DNA of 64,000 nucleotides from Geobacteraceae bacterium (lineage in GTDB: Bacteria > Desulfobacterota > Desulfuromonadia > Geobacterales > Pseudopelobacteraceae), in assembly GCA_016720395.1 (NCBI GenBank), contig JADKKR010000008.1, forward strand, positions 268,501 to 332,500, in the 5' to 3' direction. The notes under the pieces were generated by a model. It saw only the letters and a program-made list of their open reading frames with translations, was not told the DNA's origin and made no database searches. Below, in pieces: positions 23,695 to 32,476 of this stretch. Numbering within the stretch: position 1 is the stretch's first letter; every line of letters starts with the position of its first letter. Position numbers and translations under genes: made by a program.

Positions 23695-25416
23695 ATGATG
23701 CATTCCTACAAGCGAAGAACTATCGGTACAATCCTGATCGAACGCGGAAGCCTTGACCCGGAAAAACTGCCGGCAGTCCTGGGGCAGATCGAGTCTACCA
23801 AACAGCGCTTCGGCGAGATCTGTGTCCGTGAAGGTTTTATCAGCGGAGAACAGCTGGCGATGGCTCTGGCTGAGCAGTTCAGTCTGACCTACAAGGACCT
23901 GGCGGATTTCAGGATGAATGATGAAATTCTCAACTCCCTGCCGCCGGAGGCCATTTACCGCTTCCGCTTTGTCCCGCTGGAAATGACACCGGACCACCTG
24001 ATTGTTGCTATCTCCGATCCGACTGACGTTATCAAGCTGGATGAACTTGAACTGCTGATCGACCGCCCGCTGCAAATCCGCATCGCGTCTGAGGCTGCCA
24101 TTGCATCTGTGCTCAAAGCCGGTGAAGGAGCCCGCCGGATGCTGCGTGAAGTGTCGGAAGACTTCATGCTCCAGTTGGTAAAGGAAACCGATCGCGGTGA
24201 AGAGGTCATCTCCGCCGAAACCATCACCGATGACACCAGCCCGATCATCAAGCTGGTCAATACCACCCTGATGGACGCACTCAACCGGCGCGCCAGCGAT
24301 ATCCATATCGAAACCGGCCACGAAGGACTGGTAATCAAGTACCGGATCGACGGCGTTCTCTACGTGGCTAACGACCCGATTGACCTGCACTTCCAGGCGC
24401 CGATCATCTCACGTCTCAAGGTTATGAGTGAGCTGGATATCTCGGAGCGCCGCATCCCCCAGGATGGCCGTTTCAAGATCCGCTTCGGCGCCAAGTCCAT
24501 CGATTTCCGTGTCTCCATCATGCCAAGTTCCTTTGGCGAAGACGCTGTCATACGCATACTCGACAAAGAGAGCATCGCCAACGACATGAAAGGTCTTTCG
24601 CTGGAAAACCTTGGTGTCAGTGAGCGAGAGATCAAGCGTCTTCGAAAAAAGATCCGTGAACCTTACGGAATGGTTCTGGTGACCGGTCCGACCGGTTCGG
24701 GAAAAACCACAACACTGTACGCTGCCCTGACCGAGATCCAGACCGGGGAAGACAAGATCATCACCATTGAGGACCCGGTCGAGTACATGCTACGCGGAGT
24801 GCTGCAGATCCCGGTCAACGAGAAAAAGGGATTGACCTTTGCAAAGGGGCTGCGCTCGATCCTGCGTCATGACCCGGACAAGATTATGATCGGCGAGATC
24901 CGCGACTCTGAAACCGCCCAGATAGCAGTTCAGTCGGCCCTGACCGGTCACCTGGTGTTTACTACGGTTCACGCCAACAACGTCTTTGACGTGATTGGCC
25001 GTTTTATCCACATGGGGATAGATCCCTACAATTTTGTCTCCAGTCTGAACTGTGTCATGGCCCAGCGCCTGGTGCGCCGCGTGTGTCGCAAATGCCGCAA
25101 GCCGGTACAGCATTCGGACGAAGTCCTCCGTGAAGGTGGCGTGGATCCGGAGCTGGTGCGCGGTGTGATTCTCTATGAGGCAAATGGCTGCGAAGAGTGC
25201 AACAATACCGGGTATCGCGGCCGATCCGCCATCGTAGAGCTCCTGGAGTTGAACGACCATCTCCGTGACCTGATCATCGGTAAGGTGACTGCCACCGAGC
25301 TCAAGCAGGCAGCCCGCGAAGCGGGGGTCGTCTTTCTGCGTGACTCGGCCGTAGAAAAGCTGATCGAAGGTGACACTACTCTCAAGGAGATCAACCGCGT
25401 CACGTTTGTTGAGTGA
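23695..25416 (+). CDS. gspE: Type II secretion / type IV pilus assembly ATPase (GspE/PilB)
   Basis: 573 residues. N-terminal MshEN-type domain (about 1-160), then the secretion ATPase. Walker A GPTGSGKTT is at 331-339, followed by the Asp box (TIEDPVEY), Walker B (IMIGEIRDSETAQIA) and the His box (TGHLVFTTVHANN). A zinc-binding set CRKCRKP...CEECNNTGY is near the C-terminus. It powers pseudopilus extension. ATG 23695 is immediately followed by another ATG; either may be used. Five bp separate it from gspF. Confidence 0.95.
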   Translation: MMHSYKRRTIGTILIERGSLDPEKLPAVLGQIESTKQRFGEICVREGFISGEQLAMALAEQFSLTYKDLADFRMNDEILNSLPPEAIYRFRFVPLEMTPDHLIVAISDPTDVIKLDELELLIDRPLQIRIASEAAIASVLKAGEGARRMLREVSEDFMLQLVKETDRGEEVISAETITDDTSPIIKLVNTTLMDALNRRASDIHIETGHEGLVIKYRIDGVLYVANDPIDLHFQAPIISRLKVMSELDISERRIPQDGRFKIRFGAKSIDFRVSIMPSSFGEDAVIRILDKESIANDMKGLSLENLGVSEREIKRLRKKIREPYGMVLVTGPTGSGKTTTLYAALTEIQTGEDKIITIEDPVEYMLRGVLQIPVNEKKGLTFAKGLRSILRHDPDKIMIGEIRDSETAQIAVQSALTGHLVFTTVHANNVFDVIGRFIHMGIDPYNFVSSLNCVMAQRLVRRVCRKCRKPVQHSDEVLREGGVDPELVRGVILYEANGCEECNNTGYRGRSAIVELLELNDHLRDLIIGKVTATELKQAAREAGVVFLRDSAVEKLIEGDTTLKEINRVTFVE

Positions 25417-25426
25417 CGGAAACGGA

Positions 25427-26359
25427 ATGAGCATGCTGTTTTCACGATCATCACTCGGAGTTGAGATAAATCCTTCAGGGGTTGCCTTTGCCCTGCTGGG
25501 CGGATCATCAGCCGCACCGGTACTGGAGCGGGTTGCCTCTGCACCCTTTGCGCCGGGCTGTCTGCGTGTCTCCCTGCGTGAGGCAAATATCCTTGACCCG
25601 CAATCCTTTATCGATACGGTCCGCAACGCACATAATCTGCTGCTCAATGGCGGTACACGCCTGTCGGTTGCCCTGCCTGATACCGTCGGCCGGATTATGT
25701 TGCTGGATGTTGAAGGGCGCTTCAAAAGCCGGTCCGAAGGGCTGGATATGATCCGCTGGAAACTGAAGAAGAGTCTTCCTTTTGACATAGCGGACACCCA
25801 TCTTGATTACCAGCAATTGAGTGTGCGCGAAAACGGTGACATGGCCTTGATGGTGGCCCTGGTCTCCCGGGCCGTAATCAGCCAGTACGAAGAGTTGCTC
25901 ATGTCGGCCGGTTTCGCACCCGCCCGCATAGATTTCAATTCCTTCAATCTGTATCGAGCCTTCGAGAATCGTCTTGATCCCCAGGATGATTTCACCTTGA
26001 TCTCGTTTTACGACCGCACCCTCAGCATCATGATTTTTGCAAACGGGGTTCTTGAATTTCAAAGGGTCAAGGAAGTTTCAGGTTCAAGCGGGGTTGACAG
26101 CCGGATCTATATGGAAATAAACAGTTCACTGAAGGTCTACCATGACCGGTTTGCCGAACGGCCGGTTAATCCTGTCTCCTGTATTGCTCCACCCGATGTT
26201 GCGCGCGAATTCTGCGGAATGGTGGCGGAAGCAACCGGGGTTGAGCCGACCCTGCTCGAAATCAAATCAATGGTGCAACCTTCGGATTCTGCCCCGGGCG
26301 ACCAGGAATCGCTTTTTCCGTTTACAACAGCTGTCGGCGCTGCCCTGAGGAGCCTGTGA
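25427..26359 (+). CDS. PilM/GspL-like cytoplasmic actin-fold assembly protein
   Basis: 310 residues. Begins with LGVEINPSGVAFALLGG, the phosphate-1-like strand of the PilM/GspL actin fold, and later has IRWKLKKSLPF, VALVSRAVISQYEELLMSAGF and DFNSFNLYRAF, which are PilM-family signatures. In pilus and type II systems this protein binds the short N-terminal tail of PilN. No membrane helix is present, so it resembles PilM rather than full-length GspL. The in-frame ATG at 25433 is an alternative start. It shares its stop codon base with the next start (TGATG). Confidence 0.85.
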   Translation: MSMLFSRSSLGVEINPSGVAFALLGGSSAAPVLERVASAPFAPGCLRVSLREANILDPQSFIDTVRNAHNLLLNGGTRLSVALPDTVGRIMLLDVEGRFKSRSEGLDMIRWKLKKSLPFDIADTHLDYQQLSVRENGDMALMVALVSRAVISQYEELLMSAGFAPARIDFNSFNLYRAFENRLDPQDDFTLISFYDRTLSIMIFANGVLEFQRVKEVSGSSGVDSRIYMEINSSLKVYHDRFAERPVNPVSCIAPPDVAREFCGMVAEATGVEPTLLEIKSMVQPSDSAPGDQESLFPFTTAVGAALRSL

Positions 26360-26898
26360 TGCGTTTTACCATCAATATCGCCACCAGGACTCATATAGAC
26401 CTCAAGATGGTGAACCGTGCCTGTTACGTTGTCCTGGCTCTGTTGCTTGCCATCCTGATCTGGAATATCAGCCGGTTTTCATGGGGTATTGGTGAACTGA
26501 GGCGCCTGCAGGCGGATAACACTTCGTATGAAACGCAACTGAACAGTCGCCCCAGTGGCGTATCCGAAAAGGATTTTACCCGGCTGCTGGCTGACATAAC
26601 GTTTTACAATGGGATTATTGGCCGCAAGTCATATGACTGGCTGGGGATGCTGGAGCAGTTGGAAGTAGTCACGCCTGAAGGCATCGCTTTGACCGCACTG
26701 GTGCCTGACACAAAAAGCGGGGAAATAAAGATTGATGGTCACGCCAGGAGTTTTGCACAGGTTCGGTCATATATTGAAAAACTGGAGGATTCCAAGGCCT
26801 ATACCTCTATTCTGCTGCTTTCCCACTCGAATATTGTCGTGGGGGAAAAGGGCAAAGGCGTTCAATTCTCCATTTCATGCAAGGCGGCACTGCAATGA
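26359..26898 (+). CDS. PilN-like inner-membrane assembly protein
   Basis: 179 residues. A short cytoplasmic tail MRFTINIATRTHIDLK (containing the INIA-type PilM-binding motif, as INLL in PilN) precedes one membrane helix (about 21-40) and a periplasmic ferredoxin-like domain ending in a beta-rich segment. This is the PilN layout, and the partner genes on each side are PilM- and PilO-like. ATG overlaps the previous TGA; its own stop overlaps the next ATG. Confidence 0.82.
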   Translation: MRFTINIATRTHIDLKMVNRACYVVLALLLAILIWNISRFSWGIGELRRLQADNTSYETQLNSRPSGVSEKDFTRLLADITFYNGIIGRKSYDWLGMLEQLEVVTPEGIALTALVPDTKSGEIKIDGHARSFAQVRSYIEKLEDSKAYTSILLLSHSNIVVGEKGKGVQFSISCKAALQ

Positions 26899-27449
26899 AA
26901 CAGGCTCTCCTGGAACTGGTCCAGCAAAAGAAACGCACACTGATCGTGGCAATTGTCCTGCTTGTGCTCAATGGCGGCCTGTATGCTGTCACCGCAGGCT
27001 ACCTGGAACCCAAAATTGTTGTTTTGCAGGCTTCATGGACAGAACTGCGCCAGCGGGTTGCCGTGGCCGGCAAAGCCGATGTTGCTTCGGTCTATCGCAG
27101 GGGAGTGGATGACCTGAAGAAATTTATGGAACGGGTTCCTGTCAAGCGCCAGTTTCCCCGGGTGCTTGGAGACCTGCTCGATGTTGCCGCCTCCAATGCC
27201 GTTGTAACCGGCAACGTCAGCTACAAGCCTCAAGTCATAAAGGGACGTGACGACCTGCTGGCGTATGGCATTTCCATGTCAGTTGGCGGGAGTTATGCGG
27301 CCGTCAAGAGCTTTCTGGCAGACCTGCAGAAAAACAGTGAGTTGCTTGTGATAGACGGTATCAGTCTTTCCAAGAGCGATTTCTATGAGGAAAATGTGGT
27401 CATGGACCTTCGCTTGACAGTCTATCTGCAGGGAAAGGAGGGGGCATGA
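26895..27449 (+). CDS. PilO-like inner-membrane assembly protein
   Basis: 184 residues. One N-terminal membrane helix (about 15-38, TLIVAIVLLVLNGGLYAVTAG), a coiled-coil stretch and a periplasmic ferredoxin-like domain (GRDDLLAYGISMSVGGSYAAVKSFLADLQ), the PilO pattern. PilN and PilO form a heterodimer in the inner membrane. Start ATG 26895 lies in an ATGA overlap with the PilN-like gene; an upstream in-frame start at 26877 is inside that gene and unlikely. Confidence 0.82.
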   Translation: MKQALLELVQQKKRTLIVAIVLLVLNGGLYAVTAGYLEPKIVVLQASWTELRQRVAVAGKADVASVYRRGVDDLKKFMERVPVKRQFPRVLGDLLDVAASNAVVTGNVSYKPQVIKGRDDLLAYGISMSVGGSYAAVKSFLADLQKNSELLVIDGISLSKSDFYEENVVMDLRLTVYLQGKEGA

Positions 27450-28081
27450 ACCGAAAGAAGCTGACCCTCTTCATCCTCCTGATTCTGCTGGTCCTTGCAG
27501 TGGTCTGGAGTTTCATGTCCGTTCCTCGACAGAAAAGAGTCACTACGCTGAAGTATGCGCCCGGCCAGGCAAAAGCACCCGTTCAAGTTGCTGCAACTCC
27601 TGCACCCAAAAGGGCGTCATCGACTGCGGCCGCCGGCGATGAGCGTGTCCTGCGAATGGATCTGCTGGAGCGTGAACAAACAGGATTCAAGGGGTATCGC
27701 CGCAATATCTTCAAGCCGATTTTTATGGACGATATCAAGCTGATGAAGATGAAGGCGGTTGCCATCAAGCCGCCACCGTCGTTGCCTCCCGTAGTTGCTC
27801 CGCCGCCAAAAATAGCACCGCCGGTGGACCCACCTGATACTCTCAAGAGCACCCTGGCGCGTTTCGTTTTTCTCGGCTATCTGAAGAAAGACAATCGCAA
27901 GACCATCTTTCTGTCCAGGGACAAGGATATCATCCTGGTCAGGAAGGGCGATACGTTTGCAGGCCGGTATGAGGCTAAATCAATTACAGACCAGGCTTTG
28001 ACCATAGTGGCCACCGATTCCGGTGAAGAGATCATCATCCCGCTGCTGGAGAACCAGCCGCTGGTCGCGGCAAAAAAATAG
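27446..28081 (+). CDS. PilP/GspC-like inner-membrane connector
   Basis: 211 residues. One N-terminal membrane helix (about 6-24), a Pro/Ala-rich linker, GYRRNIFKPIFMD (as in the HR-type start NIFxP of GspC/PilP), a second proline-rich linker (PPPSLPPVVAPPPKIAPP) and a C-terminal small beta domain FVFLGYLKKDNRKTIFLSRD, which matches the PilP/GspC homology region. It should contact the N-domains of the secretin. The membrane anchor is like GspC; PilP is a lipoprotein. The start overlaps the PilO-like stop (ATGA). Confidence 0.78.
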   Translation: MNRKKLTLFILLILLVLAVVWSFMSVPRQKRVTTLKYAPGQAKAPVQVAATPAPKRASSTAAAGDERVLRMDLLEREQTGFKGYRRNIFKPIFMDDIKLMKMKAVAIKPPPSLPPVVAPPPKIAPPVDPPDTLKSTLARFVFLGYLKKDNRKTIFLSRDKDIILVRKGDTFAGRYEAKSITDQALTIVATDSGEEIIIPLLENQPLVAAKK

Positions 28082-28111
28082 CATCACACCGTTCCAGAGG
28101 AGACGCTACGA

Positions 28112-30724
28112 ATGCGCTATCTGAATCATCTCATCATATTCAGCCTGCTGGTATCCATTGTCGCATTATCCGGCTGTTCTGCCGGGCGGCGTGCATTCAG
28201 CAAGGGCGAACAGTTAGAGGCCGAAGGCAACTATGAAGACGCCATGTACAGCTATGCCGAGGCCTTCCGCAATGAGCCTGATGCCGGCGAGTTCCGGGCG
28301 CGCTTTTTCAAGGCCCGTGATACCGCTGCCAACCTGCGCTACAAAAAAGGCCTGGACCAGTTTGATCGTGCCGATTATGTCGCCGCTCTGGCCGAGTTCC
28401 AGACCGCCTATGGGCTGGATCCAACTCAGGAACGTTACAAGCAGAAAATGAATGAGACCACCCGCCTGAAGGACGCCCAGCTGGCCTACCGGGAGGGGCT
28501 TGAATTTGAGAAGGCCAACAAGCTCAAGGATGCCAATCGCACGTACCTGATTGCCCTCGAACTGCATCCCGACAACATTGAGTACCAGGCGGCCCTGACC
28601 CGCATCAGCGGGCAGCGTAAGAGCAAGCTGGAAGGCTTCGAACTCTCCCTGAAATCATCCAAGCCGATCACCCTCAAGTTCAAAGACGCCAAAATCAAAG
28701 ATGTTTTCAAGATCATTACCCAGCTCACCGGGATCAATTTCATCTTCGATGATACAGTAAAAGACCAGCCGGTCTCCATCTACCTGGAAAATGCCACCTT
28801 TCAGCAGGCCATGGACCTGCTGACCAATATGAACAAGCTGCACAGCAAGGTGCTCAATGAGAGCACGGTGATCCTTTTCCCGGCAACTCCTGAGAAATCA
28901 AAGCAGTATAACGACCTGACCGTGCGCACCTTCCACCTCAGTTACATGGATGCCAAGAAGGCGGTCAATCTGGTCCGGACCATGCTGCAGGTCAAGAAGA
29001 TCCACGTCAACGAGGAATCCAACTCGCTGGTTGTACGCGATACCGAACAAATTATCGGTGTAATCGAGAAAATCATTGAGGCAAACGATGTGCCTGATCC
29101 GGAGGTTGTACTGGATGTCGAGGTGATGGAGATCACCGACAGGAATGCCCAGAACCTCGGCCTGCTTTTGAGCAGCTACAACGTTCAGCTGGGCGCTTTT
29201 AATGACAGTACAAACCCGCCCACACCGTTGTCCGGATCACTCAGCACGGTTATCACAACACCAGCTTCAGGTACAGGCGGCACCACCACACAAACATTAG
29301 GCGTGGCCAACCTGGTCAAAGCCTTCTCAATGGGTGGCTACAGCGGATTCGTGACTGTTCCCAATGCCCAATACAACTTTGGCAAGACGCTCACCAAGGG
29401 CGAAGTGCTCTCCAATCCCAAGATCAGAGTCAGGAACAAGGAAAAGGCCAAGTTCAACGTGGGCCAGAGGGTTCCGATCACGACAACCACTTTGAACGGG
29501 ACTCTTTCCCAGGTGAACGTCCAGTATGTGGATGTCGGCGTCAAACTGAATGCCGAACCCAACATCCAGCTCAATAATGAGATTATTATCAAGCTCAGTC
29601 TGGAGGTCAGCTCCATTCTGTCAAAAGAAATTGTCGGTGGGTCTTCCAGTCCGACATCGGTGGTGACCATCGGAACCCGGAACCTCGACACCGTGCTGAG
29701 TCTCAAGGATGGAGAAACCAGCATCATCGGCGGGCTTATTCAGAACACCCAGAACAGCACCAAACAGAAGATCTACCTGTTGAGCGACATCCCGCTGATC
29801 GGACCGCTGCTTACCAACCATGACGATACAAAGGACAAGACTGAACTGATCCTGGCCATCACCCCGCGTCTGGTGCGGAGTGTGACGGTGCCGCAGAACA
29901 GTCTGATGTCGTTTGATTCCGGCAAGGAGGACGATCCGTCTCTTCGACGGCCGATGGCCTCCTTTGACCAGGAGCCGGTCTTCGAAGGGGAAGCCCCGGG
30001 CAAGCCTCCGGCCAAGCCGGCAGCTCAAGGAACCAAGCCGGCCGTTCAGGGAACCAAGCCCGCAGTTCAGGGAACTAAGCCGGCAGCTCCGGGAGTCAAG
30101 CCGTCTCCGCCACCTGCAGGCGCTGCCCCTACGACTGCTGCTCCATCTGCCGATGCAGGAAAGCCGGCGGGTGAAGGTTCCAAGCCGTCACCTGCGGTGG
30201 CACCTGCCGGGTCTGTTCCTCCCGGAACGGTTCCTGGTGCCGCCGTTGCCACCACTCCTGCCGTTACAACCGTTCCTGCACTTCTGCCAGCGGCCGTTCC
30301 GGTACCAACCAAGCGCGGTCTGGTTCAGATTGCAGCACCGGCGGGAATCGACGTCGGCCAGCAGTTCTATGCGGATATCAAGGCCGGAGATGTGCAGAAT
30401 CTTGCGGGGGCTTCATTTGTCTTGAGTTATGATCCAAAGTTTGTAGACTATGTTTCTGCAAACGAGGGGCCGTTCCTGAAAAAAGACGGCAAGCCGACGG
30501 TCTATTCCGCTACCGCCAATGCCGCTGAAGGAACCCTGACGGTCAAGCTCTCACGGGCCCCGAACAGCGGTGGCATGTCCGGAGCCGGCACCCTGGTTTC
30601 GGCACTGTTCCGGGCTAAAGCCAAAGGTGCTGCCAGTTTCGGTTTCCAGAGTGTCAGCTTTACTTCTGCAGATGGCAAGCCGCATGAGATGCTGCCGTTC
30701 AGTACGGCTGTAACGATCCGCTGA
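28112..30724 (+). CDS. gspD: Secretin (GspD/PilQ) with N-terminal TPR and C-terminal cohesin domain
   Basis: 870 residues. Lipoprotein signal with lipobox VALSGC (Cys about 22). Then TPR-like repeats (about 30-170), N-domains (170-330) with ITLKFKDAKIKDVFKIITQLTGINF and VRTFHLSYMDAKKAVNLVRTML, and the secretin core (about 330-600) ending in LLSDIPLIGPLL and TELILAITPRLV. After it comes a Pro/Ala/Lys linker with a tandem repeat and a cohesin-type domain (about 740-870; VDVGQQFYADIKAGDVQNL, FVLSYDPKFVDYVSA, VSALFRAKA). The core forms the outer-membrane channel. The added cohesin domain would sit at the C-terminus of each subunit; its partner is unknown. Confidence 0.92.
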   Translation: MRYLNHLIIFSLLVSIVALSGCSAGRRAFSKGEQLEAEGNYEDAMYSYAEAFRNEPDAGEFRARFFKARDTAANLRYKKGLDQFDRADYVAALAEFQTAYGLDPTQERYKQKMNETTRLKDAQLAYREGLEFEKANKLKDANRTYLIALELHPDNIEYQAALTRISGQRKSKLEGFELSLKSSKPITLKFKDAKIKDVFKIITQLTGINFIFDDTVKDQPVSIYLENATFQQAMDLLTNMNKLHSKVLNESTVILFPATPEKSKQYNDLTVRTFHLSYMDAKKAVNLVRTMLQVKKIHVNEESNSLVVRDTEQIIGVIEKIIEANDVPDPEVVLDVEVMEITDRNAQNLGLLLSSYNVQLGAFNDSTNPPTPLSGSLSTVITTPASGTGGTTTQTLGVANLVKAFSMGGYSGFVTVPNAQYNFGKTLTKGEVLSNPKIRVRNKEKAKFNVGQRVPITTTTLNGTLSQVNVQYVDVGVKLNAEPNIQLNNEIIIKLSLEVSSILSKEIVGGSSSPTSVVTIGTRNLDTVLSLKDGETSIIGGLIQNTQNSTKQKIYLLSDIPLIGPLLTNHDDTKDKTELILAITPRLVRSVTVPQNSLMSFDSGKEDDPSLRRPMASFDQEPVFEGEAPGKPPAKPAAQGTKPAVQGTKPAVQGTKPAAPGVKPSPPPAGAAPTTAAPSADAGKPAGEGSKPSPAVAPAGSVPPGTVPGAAVATTPAVTTVPALLPAAVPVPTKRGLVQIAAPAGIDVGQQFYADIKAGDVQNLAGASFVLSYDPKFVDYVSANEGPFLKKDGKPTVYSATANAAEGTLTVKLSRAPNSGGMSGAGTLVSALFRAKAKGAASFGFQSVSFTSADGKPHEMLPFSTAVTIR
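30026..30088 (+). repeat. Three 21-bp tandem repeats in the secretin linker
   Basis: Three in-frame copies of a 21-bp unit encoding Q-G-T-K-P-A-V/A, with a few third-position differences between copies. It lies in the linker between the secretin core and the cohesin domain, so copy number would change linker length without breaking the frame. Confidence 0.85.
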
Positions 30725-30732
30725 TATCTTGT

Positions 30733-31494
30733 ATGGGTTTGTCGACAGTTACAGGAAAATTGAGAATAATCACCGGGAACCGGGACGGTTTTACGTTGTT
30801 GACGGCTATTTTCATGGTGATGATCGTCGGAATCATGCTGGGTTTGACAGGTCAATCCTGGAAAATGATCATGAAGCGTGAACGTGAGAAGGAGCTGCTC
30901 TTCCGTGGGAGCCAGATCAAGGAAGCTATTGAAAACTGGTATAATCCGAATTATTCGGTTCAGGGAGTCAAATGGAATGCAGCACATCCTCTTACGGACC
31001 TCAAGGATCTGTTGCAAAACCCCTATACACTTACCCCGTTGAGGTATCTGCCCCAGAGTTACGACACCAAGCTGGACGACAAGAACCCGAGATGCGGCTC
31101 TGAATGTGCAAAACTCAAGATATATCAGGACCCGATGACCGGCAAGGAGTGGAACATAATCAAATGTGATGTAAGCACGACTACAAATCCGATTTGCATG
31201 AATTCACCTAATCCCAACAAAATAATCGGTGTTTCCAGCAAGAGTGAGGAAGAGCCGTTGAGAACCAAAGAATCGTTCATAGGCACGGCCCTGGAAAATA
31301 TGGGAGAGGGCGGATCAGCTGCCGCTCCGGCGACGCTGCAATTAGGCTCTCCTTTTTTAGGAGGCGGTGCCGCGACACCGGCCTCGAACACGGGAAATAA
31401 AATGAATAAATACAGTGAGTGGAAATTTATAGCTGAGCCACCGCAAAAAAATGATCACTCGAAAATTTACCGGGCGTATCACGAAGGCGTGTAG
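30733..31494 (+). CDS. Pseudopilin-like protein without Glu5 (GspK-like minor pseudopilin)
   Basis: 253 residues. A prepilin-type N-terminus, RDG-FTLLTAIFMVMIVGIML, with the cleavage Gly and Phe+1 but Thr in place of the conserved Glu at +5. In type II secretion the pseudopilin that lacks Glu5 is GspK, which caps the pseudopilus tip. The periplasmic part (Tyr/Asn-rich, four cysteines in CGSEC and C...C) does not resemble a standard GspK and is shorter. ATG 30733 is 8 bp after the secretin stop; no clear ribosome-binding site. The exact minor-pseudopilin identity is uncertain. Confidence 0.75.
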   Translation: MGLSTVTGKLRIITGNRDGFTLLTAIFMVMIVGIMLGLTGQSWKMIMKREREKELLFRGSQIKEAIENWYNPNYSVQGVKWNAAHPLTDLKDLLQNPYTLTPLRYLPQSYDTKLDDKNPRCGSECAKLKIYQDPMTGKEWNIIKCDVSTTTNPICMNSPNPNKIIGVSSKSEEEPLRTKESFIGTALENMGEGGSAAAPATLQLGSPFLGGGAATPASNTGNKMNKYSEWKFIAEPPQKNDHSKIYRAYHEGV

Positions 31495-31532
31495 ATGAAA
31501 ATTCCAGGACAAATTGAATTGAAGGGACTGTC

Positions 31533-32015
31533 TTGAAGCGGTTGTGGGCACGCAGCGGAGTTTCACTGCTTGAACTGGTTGTGACGATCACTATCCTCGG
31601 CATCCTGGCAGCAGGTGTCATTCCGCTGGTTCGTAATACCACGGTCAGGACAAAGGAGATTGAGCTCCGCAGGAATCTGCGTATCATCCGGATTGCCATC
31701 GATGACTACAAGAAGACCTTTGACAAGATGCCGGAAGGGCCATTGAAAACAGGAACCGGATATCCGAAAGATCTTCAGGAGTTGGTAGAGGGCAAGGATT
31801 TCGGAGATCCGAAAGTAGGCAATGTCAAGTTTCTGCGCAGGAAAATCCTCAATCCCCTGGATCCCAAAAGTTCCACCGATGACAAATGGGGCTGGGAGTT
31901 GCGCTCGTACAAGGATAAACCGGATTCATCATCGTGGGGCAAGGAAGATGTCTATGATGTCTATGCACCGCAGGATGGTACCGCTCTTGATGGCACGAAG
32001 TACAAGGAATGGTAA
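31533..32015 (+). CDS. Type II secretion pseudopilin
   Basis: 160 residues. Prepilin signal RSG-VSLLELVVTITILGILAAGVIPL, with Gly-1 and Glu+5. The globular part has ELRRNLRIIRIAIDDYKKTFDKMP and the GspG-like ending NPLDP...DKWGWELRSYKD...DVYDVYAPQDGT. The start is TTG 31533, with TTG 31542 as an alternative; no ATG is available upstream in frame. Its length and C-terminal pattern suggest a GspG-type pseudopilin with a short 10-residue leader. Confidence 0.82.
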   Translation: MKRLWARSGVSLLELVVTITILGILAAGVIPLVRNTTVRTKEIELRRNLRIIRIAIDDYKKTFDKMPEGPLKTGTGYPKDLQELVEGKDFGDPKVGNVKFLRRKILNPLDPKSSTDDKWGWELRSYKDKPDSSSWGKEDVYDVYAPQDGTALDGTKYKEW

Positions 32016-32019
32016 TCAC

Positions 32020-32472
32020 GTGAATTATTCTATGGAACATCCGACCGGGCTCATACCCGTCACAGCGAAGCGCAAACGCGATTGTCGTGGTTTTACGCTG
32101 ATCGAACTGATGATCGTCGTCTCAATTATCGGTATTCTGGCAGCCATTGCCGTGCCCAACTATCAATGGAGTGTCATCAAGGCCAAAGAAGCGGTCCTGC
32201 GGGAATCCCTGTATAATTTCCGGACCACGCTCGACCAGTTCTATGCCGATCAGGGTAAATACCCGGACACCCTTGAAGACCTTAAATCCAAGCAATATAT
32301 GCGCGATATCCCCAAGGATCCCTTCACCGACAAGAATGATACCTGGGTGACCGTTGACCCGCCTCCGCCCTCCGGGAGTTCATCCGCAACGTCTGACCCC
32401 GGAAAAGTATGGGATGTACACAGCGGTTCTGACAAGGTGGGGTCCAACGGCACACCCTACAACGAGTGGTAA
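32020..32472 (+). CDS. Major-type pseudopilin (GspG/OxpG-like)
   Basis: 150 residues. A long leader ends in KRKRDCRG-FTLIELMIVVSIIGILAAIAVPNY with Glu+5, the canonical pseudopilin signal. The globular domain has the GspG features LRESLYNFRTTLDQFYADQGKYPDTLEDL, RDIPKDPFT and a final Gly/Ser-rich VWDVHSGSD...PYNEW. GTG 32020 has AAGGA 11 nt upstream; ATG 32032 is a shorter alternative. The G. sulfurreducens pseudopilin OxpG, needed for Fe(III) oxide reduction, is the closest known functional comparison by gene context; this is inference. Confidence 0.85.
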   Translation: MNYSMEHPTGLIPVTAKRKRDCRGFTLIELMIVVSIIGILAAIAVPNYQWSVIKAKEAVLRESLYNFRTTLDQFYADQGKYPDTLEDLKSKQYMRDIPKDPFTDKNDTWVTVDPPPPSGSSSATSDPGKVWDVHSGSDKVGSNGTPYNEW

Positions 32473-32476
32473 CAGT

